NCBI RefSeq assembly: GCF_004342725.1
Contig: NZ_SMCP01000003.1
Coordinates: 165,068-229,067 of the forward strand
Reading direction: 5' to 3'
Origin: Testudinibacter aquarius
Lineage (GTDB): Bacteria > Pseudomonadota > Gammaproteobacteria > Enterobacterales > Pasteurellaceae
DNA: 64,000 nucleotides
Under the pieces are notes generated by a model. The model had not been told where the DNA came from. It saw only the letters and a program-made list of their open reading frames with translations, and did no database searches. The translations under genes were made by a program, and so were the position numbers. Shown here piece by piece: positions 16,913 through 27,128 of the stretch. The stretch's first letter is position 1, and each line of letters starts with the position of its first letter.

Positions 16913-17833
16913 ATGGATATTGCAGTTATTGGTTCAAACATGGTCGATTTGATTACCTATGTCGACCAAATGCCAAAAGCGGGGGAAACTTTGGAAGCGC
17001 CAACCTTTCAGATGGGTTGTGGCGGCAAAGGAGCAAATCAGGCCATTGCCGCAGCCCGCACTGGGGCAAGCGTAATGATGTTATCCAAAGTCGGTGATGA
17101 TATTTTTGCGGAGAATACCCTGCGCAATTTTCAACAAAACGGGATTAACACGCAATATGTTGAAAAAGTCAGCGGTGTCTCTAGCGGTGTCGCGCCTATT
17201 TTTGTCGACTCCAGTTCACAAAACCGAATCTTGATTATCAAAGGCGCCAATGCTCACTTAAAACCGGAAGACATTGATCGCGCTGCCGCTGAATTGCAAC
17301 AATGCAAATTAATTATTCTCCAGTTGGAAATTCCGCTGGAAACCGTGTATTACGCCATTGACTTTGCCCATCGGTACGGAATCCAAGTGATTTTAAATCC
17401 TGCTCCGGCGAGCAAAGCGCTTTCGCTTGAATACGCCTGTAAGTGTGATTTCTTTATGCCAAACGAAACCGAACTGGAAATCTTGACCGGTATGCCGGTT
17501 GCTAATATGGATCAGGTTCAAGCCGCCGCACACTTCTTACTGGAAAAAGGTTTGAAAAACCTGATTGTAACCTTAGGCGACAAAGGCTCGGTTTGGCTGT
17601 ACGGTGATCAAATCGTGAAAGTGCCGCCTTGTAAAGTCAATGCCATCGATACCAGTGGTGCAGGCGACGCCTTTATCGGCTGTTTCGCGCAACACTATAT
17701 TCACAGCGGAAACGTACTCGAGGCAATGCAGCAAGCCTCGTTATATGCGGCTTACAGCGTGACCGGCAAAGGAACTCAATCCTCTTATCCTGACCAAACA
17801 CAATTTAATCTTTTTAAACAGGCGCAACAATAG
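16913..17833 (+). CDS. deoK: Deoxyribokinase (PfkB/ribokinase family)
   Basis: A 306-residue PfkB kinase predicted to make 2-deoxyribose 5-phosphate from free deoxyribose. Signature 1 is present as MGCGGKGANQAIAAARTGASV (about residues 38-58). Signature 2 is NAIDTSGAGDAFIGCF near residue 250, with the catalytic base Asp in GAGDAF. The assignment as deoxyribokinase rather than ribokinase rests on context: it lies opposite deoC-deoR and is followed by a FucP-type permease and a DeoX-like protein, the order of the Salmonella deoK-deoP-deoX operon. A strong AAAGGAGAG ribosome site precedes the ATG. Confidence 0.88.
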   Translation: MDIAVIGSNMVDLITYVDQMPKAGETLEAPTFQMGCGGKGANQAIAAARTGASVMMLSKVGDDIFAENTLRNFQQNGINTQYVEKVSGVSSGVAPIFVDSSSQNRILIIKGANAHLKPEDIDRAAAELQQCKLIILQLEIPLETVYYAIDFAHRYGIQVILNPAPASKALSLEYACKCDFFMPNETELEILTGMPVANMDQVQAAAHFLLEKGLKNLIVTLGDKGSVWLYGDQIVKVPPCKVNAIDTSGAGDAFIGCFAQHYIHSGNVLEAMQQASLYAAYSVTGKGTQSSYPDQTQFNLFKQAQQ

Positions 17834-17843
17834 GAGCCGTATC

Positions 17844-19130
17844 ATGAAAAATATTATCCAAATGCCTGACGGCTATCTGAACAGAACCCCGCTGTTTCAA
17901 TTCATTTTGCTCTCCTGCCTGTTCCCGCTATGGGGTGCAGCTGCCAGTCTCAATGATATTTTGATCACCCAGTTTAAAAGCGTATTCACCTTAAGCGATT
18001 TCGCCAGTGCGTTAGTGCAAAGCGCTTTTTATGGCGGCTATTTTCTGATCGCTATTCCCGCCTCACTTATCATTAAGAAAACCAGTTATAAAATCGCTAT
18101 TTTAATTGGTCTGACCTTATATATAGGTGGCTGCCTGATGTTTTACCCGGCTTCGCATATGGCGACTTACACCATGTTTTTAGCGGCTATTTTTTCGATC
18201 GCCATTGGGTTAAGTTTCTTGGAAACTTCCGCCAATACTTACAGTTCAATGATCGGGCATAAAGATTATGCCACTTTGCGCTTAAATATCAGCCAAACTT
18301 TCTATCCTATCGGCGCTATTTTCGGTATTTTGTTGGGCAAATATCTAATCTTCCAAGAAGGAGCCAGCCTGCACGAACAAGTCGCTGCCATGACGCCGGA
18401 GCAGCTGCACGATTTTAAACTGGCGATGTTGCAACACACCTTACAGCCTTATAAGTATCTGATTTTTGTCTTAATTGCCGTTGCTTTTTTATTCTTAGTC
18501 ACGCAATTTCCAAAATGTAAAACGGTTAATGAAGGCAAAAAACAAGATGTACACTTTATCGATACCTTAAAATATTTGCTGAAAAACAGTGCTTTCAAAA
18601 AAGGGATCTTGGCGCAATTCTTGTATGTCGGCATGCAAGTCGCAGTGTGGTCGTTCACCATCCGCTTGGCGCTGAATTTAAGCAATATGAATGAACGCGA
18701 TGCCTCAGACTTTATGGTCTATAGCTTTATCGGCTTCTTCATCGGAAAATTCATTGCTAATTTCTTAATGACAAAATTCAAACCGAATTGGGTGCTAGTT
18801 TGGTATTCCGTATTAGGCGTCATCACCTTGGCTTACACCGCATTTGTGCCGGATTTCTCTGCGGTCTATGCGGCTATTTTTGCCAGCGCTTTATTTGGTC
18901 CTTGTTGGGCGACAATCTATGCTTCTGTGCTGGGCACGGTTGAACAAGAACACCGTGAAGTCGCAGGGGCGGTTGTGGTGATGTCGATTATCGGTGCCGC
19001 CGTCGTACCCGCCATTCACGGATTAGTCTCTGATTCCATCGGCTCAATTCAACATGCGTTTATTGTACCACTACTCTGCTTTGCCTATGTCGGTTACTAT
19101 TTCTACGGCAAACGCAATGAAACGAAATAA
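17844..19130 (+). CDS. deoP: Deoxyribose permease (FucP-type MFS)
   Basis: A 428-residue major-facilitator symporter with 12 predicted membrane segments. It resembles the L-fucose:proton symporter group: FILLSCLFPLWGAAASLNDILITQFKSVF at the N-terminus, QSAFYGGYFLIAIPASLIIKK, and LSFLETSANTYSSMIG in helix 4. It starts 10 bp after deoK and precedes deoX, so import of 2-deoxyribose is the natural role. Confidence 0.87.
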   Translation: MKNIIQMPDGYLNRTPLFQFILLSCLFPLWGAAASLNDILITQFKSVFTLSDFASALVQSAFYGGYFLIAIPASLIIKKTSYKIAILIGLTLYIGGCLMFYPASHMATYTMFLAAIFSIAIGLSFLETSANTYSSMIGHKDYATLRLNISQTFYPIGAIFGILLGKYLIFQEGASLHEQVAAMTPEQLHDFKLAMLQHTLQPYKYLIFVLIAVAFLFLVTQFPKCKTVNEGKKQDVHFIDTLKYLLKNSAFKKGILAQFLYVGMQVAVWSFTIRLALNLSNMNERDASDFMVYSFIGFFIGKFIANFLMTKFKPNWVLVWYSVLGVITLAYTAFVPDFSAVYAAIFASALFGPCWATIYASVLGTVEQEHREVAGAVVVMSIIGAAVVPAIHGLVSDSIGSIQHAFIVPLLCFAYVGYYFYGKRNETK

Positions 19131-19147
19131 GATTATGTGAGGAAAAA

Positions 19148-20161
19148 ATGAAAACCACCATTCCTTTATATAGAGAGCTATTCAGTAGCGAGAAAAAAAT
19201 ACTCTTACAAAATAGCCAGATTACCGTCGAAGGTTTTAAGTATAACTCCGGTATCGAAGCGATAAAAATTAGTAACCAAAAAGGCTTTATCACCGTGCTG
19301 CCGTTCTACGGACAAATTATTTGGGATGCTTATTTCAATGGGCATAGCTTGAAGATGAAAAATATGTTTAGCGAACCCAAGTGCGGTACCGAAATTATTG
19401 ATACTTACGGTTGCTTCAGTTTTCATTCGGGTTTAATCCGCAACGGTTGCCCTGCGCAGGAAGATAACCACCCTCTGCACGGTGAAATGCCCTGCGCCGC
19501 AATGGATAAAGCATGGCTGGAATTTGAAGATGACCATGTTGCGCTTTGCAGTGAATATGAATATGTCAAAGGTTTTGGCGATCATTATCTGGCGCAACCT
19601 AAAGTCATTCTTTATGCCGACAGCAGCCTGTTTGATATTCAAATGCAAGTCACCAACCTTGCCAGTGTCGAAATGCCGCTGCAATATATGTGCCACATGA
19701 ATTACTGTTATGAACATGGCGCAAAATTCAGTCAAAATATCCCTGACACCGCGATAAAACTGCGCGAGTCTGTTCCAGCACATGTCAAACCAACTCCAAA
19801 ATGGAGCGCATTCAATGAAAAAATCAAACAAGGCGAGTACCATTTGACTTGTTTAGATAATGATGAGTTATACAATCCGGAAATCGTCTTCTTCATGGAC
19901 GATTTGCAGCAATATCAAGCAAATTTAGAATATCGTATGCAATCACCGGATGGGCATTGTTACCTGACTAAATTTTCATCTGAACACTTTAATTATGCCA
20001 CCCGCTGGATTTTATATAATGCTGATCAGCAAGTCGGCGCCTTTGTCCTGCCGGCAACCTGCCGCCCTGAAGGCTATTTAGCCGCACAACGCAGTGGTAC
20101 ATTGATTATGCTTGCACCACATGAAAGCCGAATGTTCTCAGTCACCACCGGAATTGAATAA
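19148..20161 (+). CDS. deoX: DeoX-like, aldose 1-epimerase-fold protein
   Basis: A 337-residue protein whose length and place behind deoK-deoP match DeoX of the Salmonella deoxyribose operon. The sequence has an aldose-epimerase-like beta-sandwich look (GFITVLPFYGQIIWDAYFNG, CFSFHSGLIRNGCPAQEDNHPLHGEMPCA, QVTNLASVEMPLQYMCHMNYCYEHG, YATRWILYN). Such proteins (DUF4432 / galactose-mutarotase superfamily) bind sugars. A mutarotase role on deoxyribose is inferred and not shown by the sequence alone. Confidence 0.75.
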   Translation: MKTTIPLYRELFSSEKKILLQNSQITVEGFKYNSGIEAIKISNQKGFITVLPFYGQIIWDAYFNGHSLKMKNMFSEPKCGTEIIDTYGCFSFHSGLIRNGCPAQEDNHPLHGEMPCAAMDKAWLEFEDDHVALCSEYEYVKGFGDHYLAQPKVILYADSSLFDIQMQVTNLASVEMPLQYMCHMNYCYEHGAKFSQNIPDTAIKLRESVPAHVKPTPKWSAFNEKIKQGEYHLTCLDNDELYNPEIVFFMDDLQQYQANLEYRMQSPDGHCYLTKFSSEHFNYATRWILYNADQQVGAFVLPATCRPEGYLAAQRSGTLIMLAPHESRMFSVTTGIE

Positions 20162-20180
20162 AGTGTCGCCGTATTAAACA

Positions 20181-20219
20181 AAAAAGGTTAAATCCGAAAA
20201 ATGGATTTAACCCTTTTTT
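20181..20219. terminator. Bidirectional terminator between deoX and the class II aldolase gene
   Basis: GGTTAAATCC and GGATTTAACC form a 10-bp stem with a 7-base loop. A-rich sequence lies before it and CTTTTTT after it. It lies between convergent genes and can serve both. Confidence 0.85.
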
Positions 20220-20241
20220 GTAAGATGGGTTTGGTAATCTT

Positions 20242-20886
20242 TTAACATTTAAGTCCATAAGATTTAAATTTGTCTAGCACCACTAACATTTCTTTATGTG
20301 AAAGAGTCGGCACATTATTTGTAATGTTTAATAGTATTGCATATTGTTTTGCTAATACCTCGACTTCATTTGCCAGCCATAGTGCTTTATCCAACGTTTC
20401 TTCCATACATACCACGCCATGGTGTTGTAATAAAATGGCTTTAGACAACTGAATACCTTTAGCTACAATCGCTGATAATTCCAAACTACCAAAAGTTGCA
20501 TAAGGAAGACAAGGAATTGAATCACGCCCGCTTACAGCAACCATATAATGAATAGCCGGTATATCTTTATTTAGAATTGAAATAGCAGTGGAATACAAAG
20601 CATGATTATGAATAACTGCATTTAACTCTCGTCTGACTTCATAGCAAGCTAAATGAAAATGCCACTCACTCGATGGCTTTTTCCCTTCCTCGCTATAGCC
20701 ATTATTATCAACAAATACTATTTGCTCTGGAGTTAAAACATCACAAGGAACACCACTCGGAGTAATTAACATTCCATTATTAAATCGGCAACTGATATTG
20801 CCAGATGTTCCTTGATTAAGCCCTAATCGATTCATCTCCCGATATATAAAGATTATTTTTTCTGCTAAATTTACTCTATCCATCAT
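20242..20886 (-). CDS. Class II aldolase, 5-(methylthio/deoxy)ribulose-1-phosphate type (DHAP shunt)
   Basis: A 214-residue class II (zinc) aldolase of the fuculose-phosphate aldolase family. The substrate loop GTSGNISCR (about residues 21-29), [18 protein letters not shown] with the catalytic Glu, and zinc ligands in [11 protein letters not shown] and [12 protein letters not shown] are visible. Its start overlaps the end of mtnA, which follows mtnK. In the known DHAP shunt this set converts 5-methylthioribose or 5-deoxyribose, through the 1-phosphates, to DHAP plus methylthioacetaldehyde or acetaldehyde. A MtnB-type dehydratase is the other option, but no mtnC, mtnD, mtnW or mtnX gene is nearby. 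Confidence 0.8.
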   Translation of the reverse strand: MMDRVNLAEKIIFIYREMNRLGLNQGTSGNISCRFNNGMLITPSGVPCDVLTPEQIVFVDNNGYSEEGKKPSSEWHFHLACYEVRRELNAVIHNHALYSTAISILNKDIPAIHYMVAVSGRDSIPCLPYATFGSLELSAIVAKGIQLSKAILLQHHGVVCMEETLDKALWLANEVEVLAKQYAILLNITNNVPTLSHKEMLVVLDKFKSYGLKC

Positions 20887-21991
20887 GAACCGCCTTCAGT
20901 TTCTTACCTGCTGTAAGTTGATTCAAACCTCTTTCTGATGCTTCATAAATACCATATTCTGTGATTAATCCGCCAGTGATTAATTCAGCCGGTGTAACAT
21001 CAAATGCATAATTACCGCATTCTGTTCCTTTAGGTACAGTATTAACCCAACTCAGTTCATTATTTTTATCTATACCATAAACATGGGATTGCTCCTCTCC
21101 AGAACGCTCCTCAATCGGTATTTCTTTAATGCCGTTGTGGACGGTAAAATCAATTGATGGCGAAGGAAGAGCAACATAAAATGGAACATTATTATCCTTA
21201 GCCGCCAATGCTTTTAAATACGTCCCTATTTTATTACAAACATCTCCTCTGGCAGTTGTTCTATCCGTACCGACAATGCATAAATCAACCAACCCATGTT
21301 GCATTAAATGCCCACCAATATTATCTGCAATAAGCGTATGTGGTACGCCGTGAGCCCCTAGTTCAAATGCGGTCAATCCGCCTTGATTACGTGGACGCGT
21401 TTCATCGACCCAGACATGTACATTAATACCAGCCTCATGAGCCATATAGATAGGTGATAATGCAGTTCCCCAATCTACCGTTGCTAGCCAGCCCGCATTA
21501 CAATGGGTCAAAATATTAATAATAGATTTATCTTGTTTCTTTTCTAAGATTCTTTCAATTTCTTTGAGTCCGTAACTGCCAATTACTTGACAAATTTCGA
21601 CATCTTCATTGGCAATAATCTCAGCTAAAGCATAGGCTTTATTAACTCTCTGATCTTTTGGGATAACTTTTAAATTTGCAACACATCTATCTAATGCCCA
21701 TTTCAAATTAATGGCTGTTGGTCGAGTATTCAATAGTAGCTTATACGATTTATCTATATTCCTATCAGAATAATCTGTATGCATTGCTATTGCCATTCCA
21801 TATGCTGCCGTTACCCCTATCAATGGTGCTCCTCTCACATTCATATTTTTAATTGCATTTGCAACTTCTTCTATGGTAGATAATCTTAATATTTCGAATT
21901 TAAACGGTAGTTTTGTCTGATCAATAATCTCTATACTTCGCCCATCATTAGACAACCAAATCGTTCTATAATATTTACCATTAATTTTCAT
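20876..21991 (-). CDS. mtnA: 5-methylthioribose-1-phosphate isomerase
   Basis: Isomerises 5-methylthioribose 1-phosphate (or the 5-deoxyribose analogue) to the ribulose 1-phosphate. The ATG at 21991 has GGGGAGG eight bases upstream and gives 371 residues, slightly longer than most MtnA. The eIF2B-like fold shows [19 protein letters not shown], the catalytic Cys region [20 protein letters not shown] and the catalytic Asp in [25 protein letters not shown]. It overlaps mtnK by 11 bases at its start and the aldolase gene by 11 bases at its end, so all three are probably translationally coupled. The longer open frame to 22060 lies inside mtnK and was rejected. Confidence 0.93.
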   Translation of the reverse strand: MKINGKYYRTIWLSNDGRSIEIIDQTKLPFKFEILRLSTIEEVANAIKNMNVRGAPLIGVTAAYGMAIAMHTDYSDRNIDKSYKLLLNTRPTAINLKWALDRCVANLKVIPKDQRVNKAYALAEIIANEDVEICQVIGSYGLKEIERILEKKQDKSIINILTHCNAGWLATVDWGTALSPIYMAHEAGINVHVWVDETRPRNQGGLTAFELGAHGVPHTLIADNIGGHLMQHGLVDLCIVGTDRTTARGDVCNKIGTYLKALAAKDNNVPFYVALPSPSIDFTVHNGIKEIPIEERSGEEQSHVYGIDKNNELSWVNTVPKGTECGNYAFDVTPAELITGGLITEYGIYEASERGLNQLTAGKKLKAVHDG

Positions 21992-23270
21992 ATTTAACCT
22001 CCCCATTAGAACTTCTGATATAATCAGAAACATCATAAATAGTATTAAATTTACTAGCATTTAACATTAGGTAACACCCAATATTTAAAGCATGGTGGCA
22101 ACAATAAGCTCTCTCATTTTCATCGGAGATTGTTTTCAAATCAGCTACACCGGCAAACCCTATTACTCTTCTATTAATTTCCATCCCTGCATTTACTAGT
22201 GTATCAATAAAAACATTTCTAAAAAAATCATATTGAAGCTCTATAATTAGAGATTTTTTCATCGTTTTTTGTTGATAAATCTCATTTGGGTAGGCATCTC
22301 CTTCCTGTTTAGCATTCCATAATTGAGTAAATTCACTGACAAACTTATCCCATGTATCATTTATTTGTTCTAAAATCCACGTCTGATAATCTTTTAACTG
22401 ATTTTTATTTTTAATATGAGCAGGTTGAGATGTATAAGACATAATAAGATTTCCAATATAATTACCAATATCAAAAGCCATTGGTCCCATAAAACCAAAT
22501 TCCGGATCAATAATAATTGTTTTATCTTTAGTCACCATTATAGACCCCGTATGCAAATCCCCATGCAATAAAGCTTGTGCTTCCGTCATAAATTTATACT
22601 TATACTTCATTGCAATTCTTATCAATTCTTTATTTGACCAAATATGATATATATGTTCGTCTAATAAAGGTGTCGACCAATTATTTCTCTCTGCATCATA
22701 ATACGGTTCAGTAAAAATCAGATCTTCAGTAATTTTACATAACTCATGATTCAATGAGAATTTAGAAGTAAGTTCTTTCTTATCTTTAGCATTTAGCCCT
22801 ATATCTGATGTGAAAAATAAATTTCTTGCCAAAAAAGTTCCAATATCATTAGCTAGACTATCGAATTTCTTACCTTTTATCATTTCTTTCCTCAAAACAA
22901 TATGTGGAGAAATATATTCCATTGCAAAAGTAGCCATAGATTCATCATAAAAATAAACATCAGGAACTAAACTTCTCCCGACATTTTCATATTCAAGTTT
23001 AAGTGTGTTATATTCAAAAAAAGCTCTTTGCAGCGATAATGCCCAGCTCTCTCCAGCCGCTCTTACATAGGGAATTGCCTGCTTGACAACTATAGTGGAT
23101 TGAGAACCAGAAACAATAAACACAAGATTAATATTGCCATCACCTACTTCATCAACCTTCCAAGAACTAGGCTCACCACCCAGTATAATTTCTTTTGGTA
23201 ATTTAGTTGATAAATATGCCGGTAATGAATCACTATTTAAAACACGATATGTAGACGGTATATAACTCAT
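21981..23270 (-). CDS. mtnK: 5-methylthioribose kinase
   Basis: Phosphorylates 5-methylthioribose (possibly also 5-deoxyribose) at C1. The 429-residue protein-kinase-fold enzyme has the glycine-rich loop [13 protein letters not shown] near residue 43, [16 protein letters not shown], the catalytic loop [13 protein letters not shown] and the metal-binding [17 protein letters not shown]. It follows the solute-binding protein gene by 19 bp and leads into mtnA. It is AT-rich compared with genes outside the 20-28 kb block. Confidence 0.92.
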   Translation of the reverse strand: MSYIPSTYRVLNSDSLPAYLSTKLPKEIILGGEPSSWKVDEVGDGNINLVFIVSGSQSTIVVKQAIPYVRAAGESWALSLQRAFFEYNTLKLEYENVGRSLVPDVYFYDESMATFAMEYISPHIVLRKEMIKGKKFDSLANDIGTFLARNLFFTSDIGLNAKDKKELTSKFSLNHELCKITEDLIFTEPYYDAERNNWSTPLLDEHIYHIWSNKELIRIAMKYKYKFMTEAQALLHGDLHTGSIMVTKDKTIIIDPEFGFMGPMAFDIGNYIGNLIMSYTSQPAHIKNKNQLKDYQTWILEQINDTWDKFVSEFTQLWNAKQEGDAYPNEIYQQKTMKKSLIIELQYDFFRNVFIDTLVNAGMEINRRVIGFAGVADLKTISDENERAYCCHHALNIGCYLMLNASKFNTIYDVSDYIRSSNGEVKYEN

Positions 23271-23289
23271 ATGACAATCCTTCTAAAAA

Positions 23290-24318
23290 TTAATTACTTG
23301 AAATCATCCAATCTTCTAATAAAACATCGGAAGATTTGAATTCAGGAATTTTTTCTATTAACTCATTAATATTTTTAATATTACTTTTATTAAGTATTTC
23401 CTGTGTAATTAATACTGGTGGTACTGTAACTTGAGCTTCTACAAATTCACCTTTCAAAAGTTTAGCTAAAGCGCGAACACTAACCTCCCCCATAATCGCC
23501 GGATTAGTTGCAACAGTTGCAACCCACGCACTATTTGGCTCTCTCATTGCTTGAATATCTGAATTAGAAATATCGGCGCTATATATTCTCACTTTGTTAC
23601 CTAAGCCTGCTTCATCGACCGCAATCTTGATTCCTTTAGCAAATTCATCATATGGTGAAAAAGCAACTGTAATATCAGGGTTTGCTCTAAATACTGCGGC
23701 GGCTTGATCTGCAACTTGGTTAGGAATAGGATTATTCATTGTTCCAAATCGAGCAATCTCTTTAATATTCGGGTATTTTTCTTTAAATTTTGCAAAGACT
23801 TCATCACGACGATCTAGCGGTGGAATACCTGGAACATACACATAAGCAACTTTCCAACTATCTCCATTATCTTTAACCGCCTGAGATAAAGATAATCTTG
23901 CTATTTCATGGTCATCTTGATTAATTTGTGGAATATTCGGATTTTCAGCATTGACATCAAATGCAACAACCTTTATCCCATTTTTCACAGCTATTTCCGC
24001 TAAATCCTTTAGAGAATCGGTAAACCCATGCTGTAAAATAATGCCGTCATATCCTTTCATGATGACTTGCTCTAATTGGTTTCTCTGTAATGCCGCATCT
24101 TGCCGAGCATCATAGACATCAAGCTTCATACCTAAACTCTGGCTTTGCTTTTTAACACCATTTAAATACTGTTCTGGAAAGTCTCCTTGCGATAAATATC
24201 GAACATGGGCAATTTTAAATTTCTGATTCTGAAAATCAGATAATTCACTTGCTATCACCGTATTCAAACTGCCCATAGCAAATGCCGAAAAAACTAAACC
24301 AGATAATAACTTTTTCAT
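23290..24318 (-). CDS. Periplasmic sugar-binding protein of the methylthioribose/deoxyribose-type ABC importer
   Basis: A 342-residue type I periplasmic binding protein with signal peptide MKKLLSGLVFSAFAMGSLNTVIA (cleavage near residue 23). It has the ribose-binder core (FKIAHVRYLSQGDFPEQYLNGVKKQ, KGYDGIILQHGFTDSLKDLAEIA, GIKVVAFDVNAENP, DITVAFSPYDEFAKGIKIA). It is third in the importer order ATPase-permease-binder and directly precedes mtnK-mtnA-aldolase. The predicted ligand is therefore a 5-modified pentose such as 5-methylthioribose or 5-deoxyribose. That ligand is inferred from context. Confidence 0.82.
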   Translation of the reverse strand: MKKLLSGLVFSAFAMGSLNTVIASELSDFQNQKFKIAHVRYLSQGDFPEQYLNGVKKQSQSLGMKLDVYDARQDAALQRNQLEQVIMKGYDGIILQHGFTDSLKDLAEIAVKNGIKVVAFDVNAENPNIPQINQDDHEIARLSLSQAVKDNGDSWKVAYVYVPGIPPLDRRDEVFAKFKEKYPNIKEIARFGTMNNPIPNQVADQAAAVFRANPDITVAFSPYDEFAKGIKIAVDEAGLGNKVRIYSADISNSDIQAMREPNSAWVATVATNPAIMGEVSVRALAKLLKGEFVEAQVTVPPVLITQEILNKSNIKNINELIEKIPEFKSSDVLLEDWMISSN

Positions 24319-24342
24319 ATTGAACTCCTTTTTAAATTAAAC

Positions 24343-25329
24343 TTAATTGTTTACTTTTTTAGACAACCCAAATGTAAACATCAACGCGAGAACCAACACA
24401 GCACCTTTAATAAAATCTTGTGTATAATAAGGCGTATTCATCATTGTTAATCCATTTAATAAAACCCCCACAAATAATGCACCTACGGCTGCCCCTAAAG
24501 CATTTGGACGAGCAGCACCTAATACTGCATATCCAATTAACGCGCCTGCTACACCATCCATCAATAATGAGCTTCCGGAACTAACATCACCGCGCCCTAT
24601 TCTGGCAGCCAACAAAATACCACTTATAGAAGCATAAACTCCCGATAAAACGTAAGCCACATAACGATAAAAATGAACTTTAGCGCCAGCTAATCTAGCC
24701 GCTTGCTCATTAGAGCCAATTGCATACATCATTCTTCCATGCCGAGTTTTCTCTAAAAATAGATATGTAATAACAGCAAGGAATAACATAATCACGACCG
24801 GGACAGGAATAAGATCAAATATTCTTGCTCGACCTAAAAATAAGAATAGCTCCGAAAATACACCATCTGCACTAGTTCCATCTGCTAAGCTCATTCCGGT
24901 AGAAATAGAGCGACCTTGTGTTGGAATAAGCTGTAATCCCAATAATAGAAACATCATGCCTAATGTTGTCAATAAATCTGGAATTTTCATTTTTATGATT
25001 AAAAATGCATTAATTAACCCTACAATAATTCCAATGGAGATCGAAACGATCATAGCCGTAGTAGCGCCAGCATCTAATACGACCATTACATAACTCGATG
25101 CCATCATAGAAAAAGCAGCCGTAGACCCCACTGATAAATCAAATCCGTTTATTGCCAATGTCGCTGTAATTCCCAAAGCTAATATTGCAACAATAGAAAC
25201 CGATTGAAGAATAATCATCATATTTAATGTACTCATAAACATAGGTTCTATTGCTGTGAATAATATAAGCATAATAAATAATAAAATTATTAGACCATAT
25301 TTAATACTAAAACTTCTTACTTTTTCCAT
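24343..25329 (-). CDS. RbsC-type sugar ABC permease
   Basis: A 328-residue inner-membrane permease of the ribose/xylose importer family, with about ten hydrophobic segments. It has the family region ALGITATLAINGFDLSVGSTAAFSMMASSYVMV. The C-terminal half shows GMMFLLLGLQLIPTQGRSIS, SNEQAARLAGAKVHFYRYVAYVLSGVYASISGILLAARIG and DGVAGALIGYAVLGA, the contact region for the ATPase. It probably works as a homodimer. It lies 27 bp after the ATPase gene and 24 bp before the binder gene. Confidence 0.9.
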   Translation of the reverse strand: MEKVRSFSIKYGLIILLFIMLILFTAIEPMFMSTLNMMIILQSVSIVAILALGITATLAINGFDLSVGSTAAFSMMASSYVMVVLDAGATTAMIVSISIGIIVGLINAFLIIKMKIPDLLTTLGMMFLLLGLQLIPTQGRSISTGMSLADGTSADGVFSELFLFLGRARIFDLIPVPVVIMLFLAVITYLFLEKTRHGRMMYAIGSNEQAARLAGAKVHFYRYVAYVLSGVYASISGILLAARIGRGDVSSGSSLLMDGVAGALIGYAVLGAARPNALGAAVGALFVGVLLNGLTMMNTPYYTQDFIKGAVLVLALMFTFGLSKKVNN

Positions 25330-25356
25330 AAACCGCTCCTAAATTCACATATAAAC

Positions 25357-26856
25357 TCAGTGATGAATATCTGATGCTATTTGCTCTATAATTAGAGACA
25401 TATTGATATTATTAATATAATGCACTCCGATTAGATTATTATTGTTAAATACAATAATTCTATCTGCAATTTCCAAAGCTTCTTCTATATCTGTACATAC
25501 TGCAATTGTGGTTCTTAAATGAGCTGTATCCCTTAAGAGTTTTCCTATTTCTCTTCTGGAACCAATATCAACTCCTTGAAAAGGCTCATTTAGTAAAAAT
25601 ACTTTACTTTCATGAATCATCCATCTGGCCATCATAACTTTTTGTTGGTTACCACCAGATAAATTTAGCAATAAATCTTGTTGATCTTCATATTTAACTT
25701 TTGTCTGCTTAAGAATGTCCCTAACATTATTCCTTTCTTTTTTTCGATTTAAAAATCCTAATTTATTTGAAAAATTTCTTAGAAAAGGTAGCGTAACATT
25801 ATGTTCAATTGAAAAATCTGGAATAACTGCATTATTCCCTCTCTCTTCCTGAAGCATAAAGACACCTTTATCAATAGAATCTTTTGGACTATTAGGCTTC
25901 CAAATATTTCCTTCCAAAAAGATACTTCCTGCATATACTGTATCTATACCAAATAATGATTCAATTACTGTTCCACACCCTGAGGATAATAATCCTGTCA
26001 ATGCAACAATTTCCCCTCTTTTGAAACAAATATTAAATGGCTCAGAATTCCCTCTTAATTGATAATTTTTAAGTTCCAAAATAGTCTCTTGCCCCTCACA
26101 ATAAGTATGTTTGATATCTGCTACAGTATGACCAAGCATGGAATCCACTGCTTTTGAATAATCTAATGGCTGTTCAAAATTGCCAACAATACATCCCTCT
26201 CTTAGCGTTGCTATCCGATCTGCTAAAGTTCTAATATCTGACATACGGTGCGAAATATAAATAATGGCAACCCCTTCATGCTTCATGCGCTTAATTGCCT
26301 CAAATAACTTAACTGTTTCAGAATCTGATAAACTTGATGTCGGCTCATCTAAAATAAGCAGTTTAGGTTTTTTTGTTAATGCTCTAGCAATTGCCACTAA
26401 TTGTTTATCGGCTTGGGATAGCTCGGCTACCTGCATATCCATCGGTAAATCTAATCCGACATAAGCTGCAATAGCCTGTGCTTCAGACTGTAATTTTTTG
26501 CTGTTAATAAATGTTTCAGAACCTGCTAGACACAACTTATCTAATAATAAATTTTCAGCGACTGTTAAACCCTGCACTACACCATCATTAATGATTTGAT
26601 GAACAGTCAAAATACCCTCTCTAATCGCTTCATTCGGTGAGTGTATCCGGCATGGTTGACCATTTATCTTAATAACACCCGCATCTGCCTTATAAACTCC
26701 ACTCAAAATTTTTACCAGTGTTGATTTTCCTGCCCCATTAGCTCCCATTAATGCTAAAACCGTTCCCCCTGCTATAGTTAAAGAAACATCATGTAAAACA
26801 GTATGTTCACCAAATTTTTTCTTGATCCCTTCTATCTCAATCCTATTCTCAGACAT
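25357..26856 (-). CDS. RbsA-type sugar ABC ATPase with two nucleotide-binding domains
   Basis: A 499-residue tandem ATPase. The first domain has Walker A GANGAGKSTL near residue 40, signature AELSQADKQLVAIARAL and Walker B LLILDEPTSSL. The second has the degenerate Walker A typical of this family (LLSSGCGTVIESLFG), signature NLSGGNQQKVMMARWM and VFLLNEPFQGVDIGSR. It is the first gene of the minus-strand transporter-kinase-isomerase-aldolase operon, divergent from the SorC-type regulator. Confidence 0.92.
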   Translation of the reverse strand: MSENRIEIEGIKKKFGEHTVLHDVSLTIAGGTVLALMGANGAGKSTLVKILSGVYKADAGVIKINGQPCRIHSPNEAIREGILTVHQIINDGVVQGLTVAENLLLDKLCLAGSETFINSKKLQSEAQAIAAYVGLDLPMDMQVAELSQADKQLVAIARALTKKPKLLILDEPTSSLSDSETVKLFEAIKRMKHEGVAIIYISHRMSDIRTLADRIATLREGCIVGNFEQPLDYSKAVDSMLGHTVADIKHTYCEGQETILELKNYQLRGNSEPFNICFKRGEIVALTGLLSSGCGTVIESLFGIDTVYAGSIFLEGNIWKPNSPKDSIDKGVFMLQEERGNNAVIPDFSIEHNVTLPFLRNFSNKLGFLNRKKERNNVRDILKQTKVKYEDQQDLLLNLSGGNQQKVMMARWMIHESKVFLLNEPFQGVDIGSRREIGKLLRDTAHLRTTIAVCTDIEEALEIADRIIVFNNNNLIGVHYINNINMSLIIEQIASDIHH

Positions 26857-26950
26857 ACCTCACCTCAAACTTACATTTGTTAACTAAGTATATTCTTTTG
26901 ATAAGATACATTGTTACTATTGATAACTCAATGTGTACTTTTGTATAATT

Positions 26951-26966
26951 TGTGATCTAGGTAACA
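26951..26966. promoter_or_regulatory. CRP-cAMP site between the sugar ABC operon and its regulator
   Basis: TGTGATCTAGGTAACA differs from TGTGATCTAGATCACA at three positions and is set in AAATT flanks. It sits in the divergent region between the importer ATPase gene and the SorC-type regulator, where catabolite control of a sugar operon is expected. Confidence 0.55.
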
Positions 26967-27128
26967 AATTTAACAATTTGTATAATCACAATAAAAAGGG
27001 AAGGTATGACTAAATTTTTTGTCTCAGACAAATTGAGACCGGCTGAAATTGCAATATCTTTAAGGTATAAAAGTAGTTAACAACAAGAATTATAGATAGA
27101 ATAGGGTACATACCTACCTATCAAGTAA

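Noticed and set aside
20242-23270. The classical methionine salvage pathway
   Set aside because: Only the kinase, isomerase and an aldolase-family protein are present. No enolase/phosphatase, dioxygenase or aminotransferase gene is nearby, and an importer is attached instead.
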